From NCBI GenBank assembly GCA_014526335.1, contig JACTAT010000016.1:4735478-4799477 (forward strand): a DNA stretch of 64,000 bases. Reading direction: 5' to 3'. This document shows, piece by piece, positions 37,932 to 48,299 of this stretch; within the stretch, counting starts at the first letter, position 1, and every line of letters starts with the position of its first letter. The position numbers were made by a program, and so were the translations under genes. The notes under the pieces were generated by a model. The model was not told the DNA's origin. It ran no database searches and saw only the letters and a program-made list of their open reading frames with translations. This DNA comes from Chrysaora quinquecirrha (taxonomy: Eukaryota; Cnidaria; Scyphozoa; Semaeostomeae; Pelagiidae).

Positions 37932-39830
37932 TTTTTTTTTTTTTTTTTTTATAACAAGGTATCTAGGCCAAAATGGCCTCTAACCTGATAGCAATTATAA
38001 TCTAAAATACAAATATCTAAAAGAAACTAAACTACCAATACTAAATACATAATAAAGTACATAAACGACACGAAAAAAGAAGCGTTGAACTATTTAAAAA
38101 ACGGAAAATACATCTAAAATGGAAGGAAAAACAAAGGAACTGGCAACCATGCGAAAGTTGTTCTTAAGGTTGGAAATTTGCTTTTATCTTGAAGCATTTG
38201 GCCAAATACGAAGATAACATGTTGAGGCATTTATCATCTTCTTGGCTAAGCAACCACAGAAACCTATTCCAAGTACTTAAGTGTCTTACAAAAGGGAAAT
38301 TTTCTTCTATTTTATTGTTGAAGACATTTCGTTCCATTTCGAATAGTGGGCAAATCATTAGAAAGTGCATTTCATCTCCTAAGATATTTGTTCCTGTTGT
38401 GGTGCAGTATTTACAATATCTTTCATTCCTAGGAATCCTGTTATTTCCAAATCTTCCAGCTTCAATTTCTAGATTGTGTGCACTCATTCTAAATTTGGAT
38501 AAACACTGCCTCTTCTTAAAATCAACGATAACGTCTAAATATCTTTCAAATTTAAAGACCGTCTTAACCTGGGCATATGTACAAAGTTTTCTATTTTGTT
38601 CACAGTGCTCATTCAAATTAGACATAATGGAATTTCTGAAATAAGAGTTCACTTTAGATTTTACCAATGAATTATCATCAAAAAGGGTGATTCCGTATAA
38701 TTCTTGTAGACCACGTGCTTTTGAGACCCAGTTAAGGCTACCTGCGTCAGCTTCATGGCAAAGAGCAAGAAACGCTTTACAAACGTAACGATCTGGTTCA
38801 GAGGTGCTTAAGGAAGATAAACGAGCTAGGAACTTAAGAATGTTGATATGCCTATGTGCCTGAATGGAAATTCTGCCCAGTTCAGCATAAATAGCGTCAG
38901 AATTAGTAGTCGACTTAACACCAAGTAAATACTTACATGCCGAAAGGTGTAGACGTTCTAGACTAATGAAATCATCAAAACCCCAAATTTCAGAACCGTA
39001 ACTTAAAATAGGAAGAATTGTTTGATCAAACAAATAAAGAAACAAACTAGGTTGCAATCCGTCAAACTCTTTGCATTTACTAATTAGGGCATAATACGCC
39101 TTACTAGCCTTCTGTTTGATGATATCAACATGCTCATTGAATGTGCCATTTGATTTTATGGTAACCCCGAGGTACTTGTAGGATTCACATTCCTTTATCT
39201 CTTTATTACCAAAACGCCATTCAGTTACCTTTTTAGACTTTCCTTTGTTTTTTTCTTAATACCATAACCTTAGTTTTATTTACATTAAGTTCCATTTCAA
39301 TAGTGCCTGTAAAGTCATTTAATGTATCAAGTTGACATTGTAAGTCCTTTGCAGTTTCTGCTATGAGAACTAAGTCATCTGCATACAATAGAGTACTAAA
39401 TACGTTTTGGCCTAGCATTACGCCGTTCGAATTAGATGATATTGTCGAATTTAAGTCATTAAGAAATAGAGCAAAAAGCATTGGACTCAAAAGACAGCCT
39501 TGACGAACACCACGAGCACAAGTGAAAAAATTAGTTAGACCATCACTAGCACGGACACAAGATTTAACCTTAGGGTAAAGAGTTGATATTATTTTATAAA
39601 AGCTGCCAGAGATTCCATTTGCAAGTAATTTTCTCAGTAACAAGGCATGTGGAATTGAATCAAATGCTTTTTTGAAATCAACAAAACAAACATATAAGCT
39701 TTTATTATTATTAAACGTTTTCTGAATTAATGCATTCAATGTAAAGAGGTGATCAGATGTTTTCAAAAGGGTTTTTGTTTTTGCCTTGAATGAAACGCAA
39801 TTCTGAATAACCTTTTGAAATCAGGTAATG
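37932..39830 (-). pseudogene. 5'-truncated non-LTR retrotransposon (LINE)
   Basis: The minus strand encodes the reverse transcriptase palm (39766-39233), with FVDFKKAFDSIPH, ARGVRQGCLLSPMLFALFLNDL and the catalytic LLYADDLVLIAE. After a one-base frameshift in an A-run near 39250, the C-terminal region (to 38164) carries GSEIWGF and a CKYC...H...C zinc-knuckle-like motif. The 19-bp T-run at 37932-37950 is the poly(A) tail in minus orientation, so the insertion is intact at its 3' end. Clade is not resolved (CR1/Jockey-like or RTE-like). Endonuclease and ORF1 are absent. Confidence 0.85.
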
Positions 39831-40254
39831 GCATTTTGTTTGAATTGAAAAGGGTAAAAGCAGTGACACAATGCAATTCAAGCCGGTTGACTCAACTTCC
39901 CTGTAAACATCAACCTAAAATCGTTTTAGATCTAGAAAAGTTGTTATTTCCCAGTAAATAATCCAGGTATATATAAAGTTTAGTAGAATGTAGGCATGTA
40001 AATAAGTTCTCTCTGTTACGCCATAATTCGATTGATTCGAATCTTTGATTAGCTGTGTTTTCGTAACGAACTCGAAACATAATCAACTGAGAATTGTCGT
40101 GAACAGGCGGCATGAAACTCTGAGTATTGAAAATGCAGTAGTATTTCTTTGTATCTACTCTTCATAAACATATTGCTCTGCCTTTTCTCTAAGAGGCATC
40201 GAGCACTGTTCTTTGAATAAGAGAATATAATTTTCATATCATATTCGCTCCTTA

Positions 40255-43241
40255 TTGTTGAGCACTCTACTCGATTTCATCGACACAATGGAAAAACTGC
40301 AGTTTGATTATTCTTACAAGAACATTCCAATACCATCGGAAAGAAGTTACAAATTACAGCTGATCGAGAAAGTAGAATTGGTAATTAAACGTATGCGTTG
40401 GAAGGCGTATTTCTACGAGGAAAAGAAAGATGGGAGGAGAGAGAATGTTGAAACTTGTGGTCTAAAAACGTTGTATTGTCCACCGCAAGTTAAAGATCTT
40501 ACAGCCTTTGAATCGGAATTACTTGACATGGTCAAAACAATCGAATTCAGAAAAATTGATAGCAATTTCCAAAGAAAACTAAAGGAAGATATCAAAACAA
40601 TTAACAGCACATCTACTACACTAACATTTGCCGATTAAACAACCAATATGTACAAGCTAACAAAGAATGAATACAACAAACTACTCAACGAAGCAATAAC
40701 ATCAACATACAAGAAAGCCAACAACGATATTGACAGAAAATTTAATTTAGAAGGAAAAGCTCTCATGAAAAATAAGGATATCATCAACAGGATGCTGACA
40801 AACGCTAAAAGCAATTCATTTATTACACTTAAGGATCACAAGCCAAATTTCCAAAACAAGCCAAAAGTCAGATTGATAAACCCTGCAAAAATGAAGTAGG
40901 TAGAGTTAGCAAAGTGATGTTAGATAATATCAATAAAGTCCTACGTGAAAAATACAGCGTTAATCAGTGGAAAGATACAAGTGAAGTGATTGAATGGTTT
41001 CTTAACATCGAGGATAAGAAAAATCATACCTTTGTAATTTTTTCTATCACGGAGAAGTTATTCACTAATGCCCTGAACTTCGCAAAAGAAACAGTTAAAA
41101 TAAGTAAGGAAGACATGGAAATATTATGCCACTCTCGGAAGTCTCTTCTATTCAGTGAAAACCAAACTTGGATGAAAAAGGCGGGCAGTTGTTTGATGTC
41201 ACCATGGGAGCTTATGATGGTGCGGAAGTGTGTGAATTGGTAGGCATATTCATGTTGCATGAAATCAGCAAAAGTACAACAAGAACAAGATTGGTTTATA
41301 CAGAGATGATGGTCTCGCTGTATTCAAGAATGTCAGTGGCCCGGAATCAGAAAGGATTAAGAAGAACTTGCAATCGATATTCAAGGACAACGGCTTAGAT
41401 CTAGTAATTGAATGCAACAAGAAAATTGTAGATTATTTAGACGTCACACTAAACTTGAATGATGGTACATACAGACCGTTCCACAAACAGAACAGTACAA
41501 TCCAGTATATAAACGTAGAGTCGAACCATCCACCGAGTATAATAAAGCAAGTTCCGAAAACTATAGAAAAGCGACTATCAGATCATTCCTCCAACGAAAA
41601 AATATTCCAAGAAGCAGCTCCAACATATGAAAAAGCTTTGAGAGAGTCAGGTTATGATGGAAAGCTAAAGTACAATCCAAGTAACAGAAAATCTCATACT
41701 AAGAACCGGAAAAGAAACATCATATGGTTTAACCCACCTTTTAGTAAAAATGTGGTGACAAAAGTTGGTAACTAATTCTTAAGATTATTGGACAAGCATT
41801 TTCCACAGCACCATAAATATCATAAATTATTCAACAGGAATTCAGTTAAGGTTAGCTATAGTTGTACCAAAAACGTGAAATCCATCATCAACAGTCATAA
41901 TAAGAAGATAATCAATGAGAGCAATCCAACAGAAAACAGCAAAACATGCAACTGCATTCAAAAAGAAAAGTGCCCCCTGAATGGAAATTGTCTTTCTGAA
42001 AAAATAATTTACCAAGCCTCTGTAAAATCAGACGAGCCCGGTTATACGGAAAAGATTTACATAGGATTGGCTGAAACTACGTTCAAAAAAAGATACGCCA
42101 ACCATAAAAAGTCATTCAACCTGGAAAGATATGAAAATGAAACAGAGCTTTCAAAAGAAATATGGATTCAAATTCAAATTCAAATTCATTTAATTCAGCA
42201 ACAAATTACAGGTTATATACTGCTACTCAAATTTAAAGATTTTCTAATTGTTTAACAAAGATGAAATAATTAACAAAACATAAGCTGCTTAGGACACTAA
42301 GAGAACCGAAACGAGCTCAGCGCCCTATTACAGTTAGAACATAACAAGAACAGAGTAAGTCCAAATACAGTGTGTGCATAATATATTAGCTAATAGAGTG
42401 TGATTATAATATTTTTCAATTTGTAGTCGAATCTTGAATTTGAAGATTTTGATAGTAAGAAATAAGAATAAAAATAAAATCAAAAATTAAAAAAAAAATT
42501 AAGAGGGGAGGGAGACATGGAGGGGGAGCTTTTGTTTGTTATTCTTTGTAATTATCATGAAATTTTCAAAAACATTCATCAGAGTTGTACAATAACCAGT
42601 TTCTCATGTATTTACAAAACAGATTTTTGCTTTTTTGTTCTCTTATGTGGAGAGGCATGTTACTCCACATTTTATGCCATTATATGTAAAGAACCGTTTT
42701 TTGTAGTTAGTTCTTATAACTGGATAGGCATTTTTTTTCCAGCAGATTGACGAGTTTGATAGTTATGTCTAGAAGTTGTTTCTTCAAAAAAATCATCAAA
42801 AATAGCACTTTGGTGGCCATTGCTTATGTCATATATTAGTTTAGCGCATTCAAAATGGAAACTTTTCTGAAAATCTAAAATACTTAATTGATTAAAGAGT
42901 GGTTTGGCACTGGTAGTATACTTTTCAAAATTCATTATTCTCAAAGCTTTATTTAAATTGATTTGTATAGATTTAGTAACTGTTTGGGCTGCGCAGCCCC
43001 AGTTTATGATTCCATAATTTACATGAGGGGCAATGAATGCGTAATAAAGATTACGCAAAGATTATGGAGGATCAAGCGGAAGAACCACACCCCCGAAGTT
43101 AATTGGAAAGTCATACGGAAATGCGCATCATACAACCAAGTCACCAACAAATGCTATCTTTGCCTGAACGAGAAACTGGAGATCGCGAACCACGGAGGGG
43201 AAAACATTCTTAATCAAATAGTGGGGGAGCTTAACACATAA
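40255..43241 (+). pseudogene. Penelope-like reverse transcriptase with GIY-YIG endonuclease, broken
   Basis: Coding segments in shifting frames run 40255-40638, 40648-40899, 40914-41243, 41168-41290, 41368-41775 and 41788-42166, then resume at 43068-43241. Recognisable blocks in order are FITLKDHKPNFQNKPKVRL (RT motif 1-2 region), MGAYDGAEVCELVG, the catalytic YRDDG block near 41295, a CNC...CPLNGNC zinc-binding linker near 41950, and the GIY-YIG block IYIGLAETTFKKRY near 42055. After the LINE insertion comes the C-terminal CYLCLNEKLEI tail. Several stops and frameshifts make it non-functional. Proteins of this kind reverse-transcribe their RNA at a nicked chromosomal site. Confidence 0.85.
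42167..43055 (-). mobile_element. 5'-truncated CR1/L2-like LINE inserted in the Penelope coding region
   Basis: The minus strand from 43058 encodes a LINE C-terminal region (LYYAFIAPHVNYGIINWG, then SRHNYQTRQSAGK), with a frameshift near 42714 after which MWSNMPLHIRE follows. On this strand the 3' end is a short tandem tail of GAATTT units (42167-42196 on plus), as in CR1/L2-type LINEs rather than poly(A). Host sequence TATGGA flanks it (42161-42166 and 43063-43068), extendable to about 13 bp with mismatches. The Penelope reading frame continues cleanly on the other side (EIW, then RIKRKN). Confidence 0.8.
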
Positions 43242-43990
43242 AAATAGTGCAATCGTGCAAAATGTGATACCAGCATAAAACTTGGTAGAAATAGGCAGTT
43301 TGATACACTGAAAAAGATAGGATGTAGACCCACCCTGAAAAATGCCCCCTTTTGCTATTTTTAGACTGGGGTACTAGCTCCCAGGCCTCTAAAAGGAAAG
43401 TTGGAATACCTTTGCTGTATATCAAGATAAGAACATGAAACTTGGTAGAAATAGACAGTTTGATGCGCTGAAAAAGATAGAATGTAGACCCACACTGTAA
43501 ATGCCCCCTTGTTCTATTTTTAGACTGGGGTACTAGCTCCCAGGCCTCTAAAAGGAAAGTTGGAATACCTTTGCTGTATATCAAGATAAGAACATGAAAA
43601 TTGGTAGAAATAGACAGTTTGATACGCTGAAAAAGATAGGATGTAGACCCACGCTGAAAAATGCCCCTTTGTTCTATTTTTAGACTGGGGTACTAGCTCC
43701 CAGGCCTCTAAAAGGAAAGTTGGAATACCTTTGCTGTATATCAAGATAAGAACATGAAACTTGATAGAAATAGACAGTTTGATATGCTGAAAAAGATAGG
43801 ATGTAGACCCACGCTGAAAAATGCCCCCTTGTTCTATTTTTAGGCTTGGGTACTAGCTCCCAGGCCTCTAAAAGGAAAGTTGGAATACCTTTGCTGTTTA
43901 TCAAGATAAGAACATGAAACTTGGTAGAAATAGACAGTTTGATACGCTGAAAAAGATAGGATGCAGACCCCAAACAAAAAATGTCCCTTT
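43241..43990 (-). repeat. Array A: 160-bp tandem repeat, left arm
   Basis: TACTAGCTCCCAGGCCTCTA recurs at 43372, 43531, 43691 and 43851, giving a period of 160 bp and about five units. The same unit in opposite orientation forms array C (46290-47335). Open frames of 17-100 codons across it are by-products. Confidence 0.9.
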
Positions 43991-43999
43991 GTGCTATTT

Positions 44000-45440
44000 T
44001 TAGACTGGGGTAATTGGTACCAGACCTCTACGTAACTACAACTGTAGTTCTAATATGAATTGCACATGCATGAAACTTGGCGAAAATGGGGTGGTATGAG
44101 ACGCTAAGAAGGATAGGATATGGACCACAACTGAGACATGCCCCCTTGTGTTATTTTTAGACTGGGGTAATTGGTACCAGACCTCTACGTAACTACAACT
44201 GTAGTTCTAATATGAATTGCACATGCATGAAACTTGGCGAAAAAGGGGTAGTATGAGACGCTAAGAAGGATAGGTGAAGGTGAAGGTGAAATGGTGTTTA
44301 AGCGCCAGTCGCTAGGATCTCAGTAGTAGGTTAACTAATCGAGACCTCGACCCTGGCTGTGACGCTACCGTGGCTGGGCTTGAACCCTGACCACACTGAG
44401 CTTCTGACACCACGAGTCAGCTGGATTACACCACGACGCCACAGCACCTAGGATATGGACCACAACTGAGACATGCCCCCTTGTGTTATTTTTAGACTGG
44501 GGTAATTGGTACCAGACCTCTACGTAACTACAACTGTAGTTCTAATATGAATTGCACATGCATGAAACTTGGCGAAAAAGGGGTAGTATGAGACGCTAAG
44601 AAGGATAGGATATGGACCACAACTTAGACATACCCCCTTGTGTTATTTTTAGACTGGGTTAATTGGTACCAGACCTCTACGTAACTACAACTGTAGTTCT
44701 AATATGAATTGCACATGCATGAAACTTGGCAAAAAAGGGGTAGTATGAGACGCTAAGAAGGATAGGATATGGACCACAACTGAGACATGCCCCCTTGTGT
44801 TATTTTTAGACTGGGGTAATTGGTACCAGACCTCTACGTAACTACAACTGTAGTTCTAATATGAATTGCACATGCATGAAACTTGGCGAAAAAGGGGTAG
44901 TATGAGACGCTAAGAAGGATAGGATATGGACCACAACTGAGACATGCCCCCTTGTGTTATTTTTAGACTGGGGTAATTGGTACCAGACCTCCACGTAACT
45001 ACAACCGTAGTTCTAATATGAATTGCACAGACATGAAACTTGGCGAAAAAGGGGTAGTATGAGACGCTAAGAAGGATAGGATATGGACCAAAACTGAGAC
45101 ATGCCCCCTTGTGTTATTTTTAGACTGGGGTAATTGGTACCAGACCTCTACGTAACTACAACCGTAGTTCTAATATGAATTGCACAGACATGAAACTTGG
45201 CGAAAAAGGGGTAGTATGAGACGCTAAGAAGGATAGGATATGGACCACAACTTAGACATACCCCCTTGTGTTATTTTTAGATTGGGGTAATTGGTATCAG
45301 ACCTCTACGTAAGCTATAACAGTAGTTCTAATATGTATTGTGATACATATATCAAAGTGGTGAAAAGCGATATTTTGACACACTGAGAAAGATAGGATAT
45401 TGACAACGACCGAGAAATGCCCATTTGTACAATTTTTAGA
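44000..45440 (-). repeat. Array B: 157-bp tandem repeat, left arm inner part
   Basis: TAATTGGTACCAGACCTCTA recurs at 44011, 44168, 44503, 44660, 44817, 44974, 45131 and 45288, a period of exactly 157 bp. The one longer step (335) equals 157 plus a 178-bp SINE insertion with its duplication. Units share AGACTGGGGTA and AAACTTGG words with array A, so A and B are diverged branches of one ancestral unit. Confidence 0.9.
44275..44448 (-). mobile_element. tRNA-derived SINE, family 1, inserted in array B
   Basis: This is a reverse-orientation, 174-bp copy of the 2291-2463 SINE. B box complement GGGCTTGAACC and A box complement CCACGACGCCA are visible, and its 3' tail is (TTCACC)n. TAGG is duplicated at 44271-44274 and 44449-44452. 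The array spacing independently confirms an insertion of 178 bp. Confidence 0.9.
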
Positions 45441-45479
45441 CTAGGGATATTTATAATGATAACATCCAACATAACACGA

Positions 45480-46060
45480 AGTAAGTACAGTGAATAAATG
45501 CTTAGCGGGATGAGACGGAGTACAATTTATCAAACGACCAATGGTTAGCGTTTTGAGCAAGTGAGATTTCTTTTAAATTGTGATTTTTATAGCTGTCAAG
45601 CGAGGAAAAGTAACCCAAGAGTGACTGATCCTTAGTTTCAGGTCCACTAAGGATCTTCTTCTTCTTCAAGTAATGGAAGGACTCGTCTGCTGCTTGTTGC
45701 ATGACCGTGATGTTGAACCCTTGCCTTACTTGCCTTTATTTCTATTCTGGCCTTTATTTCTTCTCCTTGTTTCCGGTCCTACCTAACGAAGGATCCAAGG
45801 ATTTGAATAGTTAGACCTGTTTTTGCTGCACGCTGTTCATATCGATCTTGCACTTGGGAACGTCTTTAAGCTTTGTTAGGACCATCGTCTCGTTTCTCTT
45901 TGTGTTAAGTGCCACTCGTGCCACCCCAGCATCATCATTCTCCTTGACGTAACAATCTACTAGCTTCTGTAGCGTCTGTGTCACCAGCGTATTTGATGTT
46001 CATGATGTTAACACCACCGATTTTTACGCCGTCGTGGTTTTCCAAAGGCCATAAGGTGGG
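45480..46060 (-). pseudogene. Decayed LINE reverse-transcriptase fragment inside the foldback element
   Basis: On the minus strand, GGVNIMNIKYAGDTDA (near 46020-45970) is a damaged form of the RT catalytic block (YADDT in living relatives). After frameshifts, VPKCKIDMN and SFHYLKKKKILSGPETK follow in the expected order. It has many stops and frameshifts and is older than its surroundings suggest. The foldback element may have captured it. Confidence 0.55.
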
Positions 46061-46289
46061 TTAACTGTATATATTGTTGTAGTCTGTTGATTGTAACCAG
46101 CCCTGTCTTACACTACGCGTGATGGCAACCCTATCGGTTCGCTGATGTTGTTGGCTGGCCTGAAAGGACCGTTGTCATCGATTTATGGATGTACCTATTT
46201 CATATCGCACGCGTTGTGTGATGACCCATAGGGAAAATTTGAATGTGTGGCTCATGAGTATGATTGTTTGAAGCTTCACGCACTTGTTC

Positions 46290-47335
46290 CCAGTTTCTTT
46301 GGAATGGTTTCTTTACCTTATTAAACAGCCCCTTTTCGCAAAGTTTGATGCCCGAATTTCATTTTACAACAAAACTACTGTTAACAGCTTATATTGTTAT
46401 CAAATGGCCCCAGGCTAAAAATAGCACAGTGAACGGGTATTTTTCAATTTCGGTCCATATTCACTCTTGATCGGCGTGTCGAACCACCTCTTTTCGCCAA
46501 GTTTGGTGCCTGTAATACAGTTTATAACAAAACTACTGTTATGGCGTACGTGGCGGTTTGATACCAATTACCCAATTCTAAAAATAAGGGGCATTTTTCA
46601 GTCGTTTTCCATATCCTATCTATTTCAGCGTGTCAAACTACCCCTCTTCACCAAGTTTCATGTTCTTATCTTGATATACAGCAAAGGTATTCCAACTTTC
46701 CTTTTAGAGGCCTGGGAGCTAGTACCCCAGTCTAAAAATAGAACAAGGGGGTATTTTGCAGCGTGGGTCTACATCCTATCTTTTTCAGCATATCAAACTG
46801 TCTATTTCTACCAAGTTTCATGTTCTTATCTTGATATACAGCAAAGGTATTCCAACTTTCCTTTTAGAGGCCTGGGAGCTAGTACCCCAGTCTAAAAATA
46901 GAACAAGGGGGTATTTTGCAGCGTGGTTCTACATCCTATCTTTTTCAGCATATCAAACTGTCTATTTCTACCAAGTTTCATGTTCTTATCTTGATATACA
47001 GCAAAGGTATTCCAACTTTCCTTTTAGAGGCCTGGGAGCTAGTACCCCAGTCTAAAAATAGAACAAGGGGGTATTTTGCAGCGTGGTTCTACATCCTATC
47101 TTTTTCAGCATATCAAACTGTCTATTTCCACCAAGTTTCATGTTCTTATCTTGATATACAGCAAAGGTATTCCAACTTTCCTTTTAGGGGCCTGGGAGCT
47201 AGTACCCCAGTCTAAAAATAGAACAAAGGGGCATTTTTCAGCGTGGGTCTACATCCTATCTTTTTCAGCGTATCAAACTGCCTATTTCTACCAAGTTTCA
47301 TGCTGGTATCAGATTTTGCACGATTCTAGTGTTAA
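46290..47335 (+). repeat. Array C: 160-bp tandem repeat, right arm (inverse of array A)
   Basis: Units beginning near 46756, 46916 and 47076 are almost identical, with diverged units from about 46290 and the outermost ending at 47335. Each is the reverse complement of the array A unit (TAGAGGCCTGGGAGCTAGTA). Confidence 0.9.
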
Positions 47336-47558
47336 GCTCCCCACTAAATGATTCGAATCTTTGATTAGCTGTGTTTTCGTAACGAACTCGAAACCTAATC
47401 AACTGAGGATTGTCGTGAACAGGCGGCATGAAACTCTGAGTATTGAAAATGCAGTAGTATTTCTTTGTATCTACTCTTCATAAATATATTGCTCTGCCTT
47501 TTCTCTAAGAGGCATCGAGCGCTGTTCTTTGAATAAGAGAATATAATTTTCATATCAT

Positions 47559-47805
47559 AAAGTTTAGTAGATATATTCAATCAGCTTCGTTACTTGTAGT
47601 CATAGTCATGAAGTAATAAGAATTTAACATACAGTAACCAGTAAACTACGTCTGGGGTGCAGACAAATCCCAGTAAATAATCCAGGTATATATAAAGTTT
47701 AGTAGATATATTCAGTCAGCTTCGTTACTTGTAGTCATAGTCATGAAGTAATAAGAATTTAACATACAGTAACCAGTAAACTACGTCTGGGGTGCAGACA
47801 AAAGA
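47559..47805. repeat. 135-bp tandem duplication flanking the Penelope element
   Basis: AAAGTTTAGTAGATATATTC starts two near-identical copies at 47559 and 47694, a step of 135 bp. The end of another unit (CCCAGTAAATAATCC to AAAGTTTAGTAG, up to 39986) lies just left of the Penelope element. The element therefore inserted into a pre-existing short tandem array. Confidence 0.8.
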
Positions 47806-48299
47806 TTATAATTGGGCAAGACAATGCCTTGTGACAAAAGAGGGGTGGTTTTCCCCGTTTACCCAAGGAACGGTAGCAGTTAGTAAAGATTTGGCAAGCA
47901 ATGGCTTAACTTCAGAATGGGTTGCAGAGAAGGGTGCAGGTTTCAAAAGCGTAAAGTAAACGGCAAAATAGTTGATACTAGGACAAAAATATCGCCATGA
48001 CTACTACGAAATTAGTATATAAGATTCATCTTTTCTGTTTTTCTTTCTTTTTAATCTAATTATTGTAATTTTATTTAGTTCTTTTGTAGTTCTCATTCAT
48101 ACCGTTGTAAACGGTAGCATTGAATATATGATGACGCAACCACGTCTGACGCAACTGTCTTTCAATTATGTAACATGGTTCTTTATAATACGTGTTTTTA
48201 GTATTGTCTGGCAAGACCTTTCATGTTAACATTATCACTTTCTATTTGTCTTTCTTTTTATTTTTACAGATCTTTAGTCCAACTTGGTAAGCAGAAAAG
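47806..48299. promoter_or_regulatory. Upstream region and 5' UTR splice acceptor of the NACHT gene
   Basis: A TTTTTACAG acceptor (48269) lies 30 bp before the start codon, so the first coding exon probably begins at 48270 and follows an unseen non-coding exon. TAA in frame at 48288-48290 fixes ATG 48300 as the first usable start. No core promoter was identified. Confidence 0.5.

Larger units (their letters stand above)
43220..47345. mobile_element. 4.1-kb foldback transposon with tandem-array arms
   Basis: The ends AGTGGGGGAGCTTAACAC and GTGTTAAGCTCCCCACT are inverted, and AAAT flanks both (43216-43219 and 47346-47349). Both arms are tandem arrays. The left arm has 160-bp units then 157-bp units; the right arm has inverted 160-bp units. 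The middle (about 45440-46290) holds a decayed LINE piece. No transposase is encoded. The architecture resembles Drosophila Foldback or Galileo elements, whose long inverted repeats are built of tandem subrepeats; relationship to those families is not shown. Confidence 0.75.
39987..47558 (+). mobile_element. Penelope-like retroelement with pseudo-LTRs, interrupted by two insertions
   Basis: Identical-length direct repeats of 209 bp at 40034-40242 and 47350-47558 differ at about four sites. The left copy precedes the coding region and resembles the element's own 3' end, which is the known Penelope pseudo-LTR arrangement. AAAGTTTAGTAG flanks the element (39975-39986 and 47559-47570), a 12-bp target duplication. 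Removing the LINE insertion (42167-43055) and the foldback element (43220-47345) leaves about 2.5 kb, a normal Penelope size. The near-identical repeats suggest recent insertion. The target itself lies in a 135-bp tandem repeat (see 47559-47805). Confidence 0.85.

Noticed and set aside
36297..37954. Stop-free frames resembling a 17-residue repeat protein
   Set aside because: They follow from a 51-bp minisatellite period; several frames and both strands are open, with no start or splice context.
36285..45440. CRISPR-like arrays
   Set aside because: Repeats are head-to-tail without unique spacers, in a eukaryotic genome.
43231..47351. Repeated open frames containing ATSTFLLEAWELVPQSKN-like text
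   Set aside because: They are translations of the 160-bp tandem unit in both arms of the foldback element; no independent support for coding.
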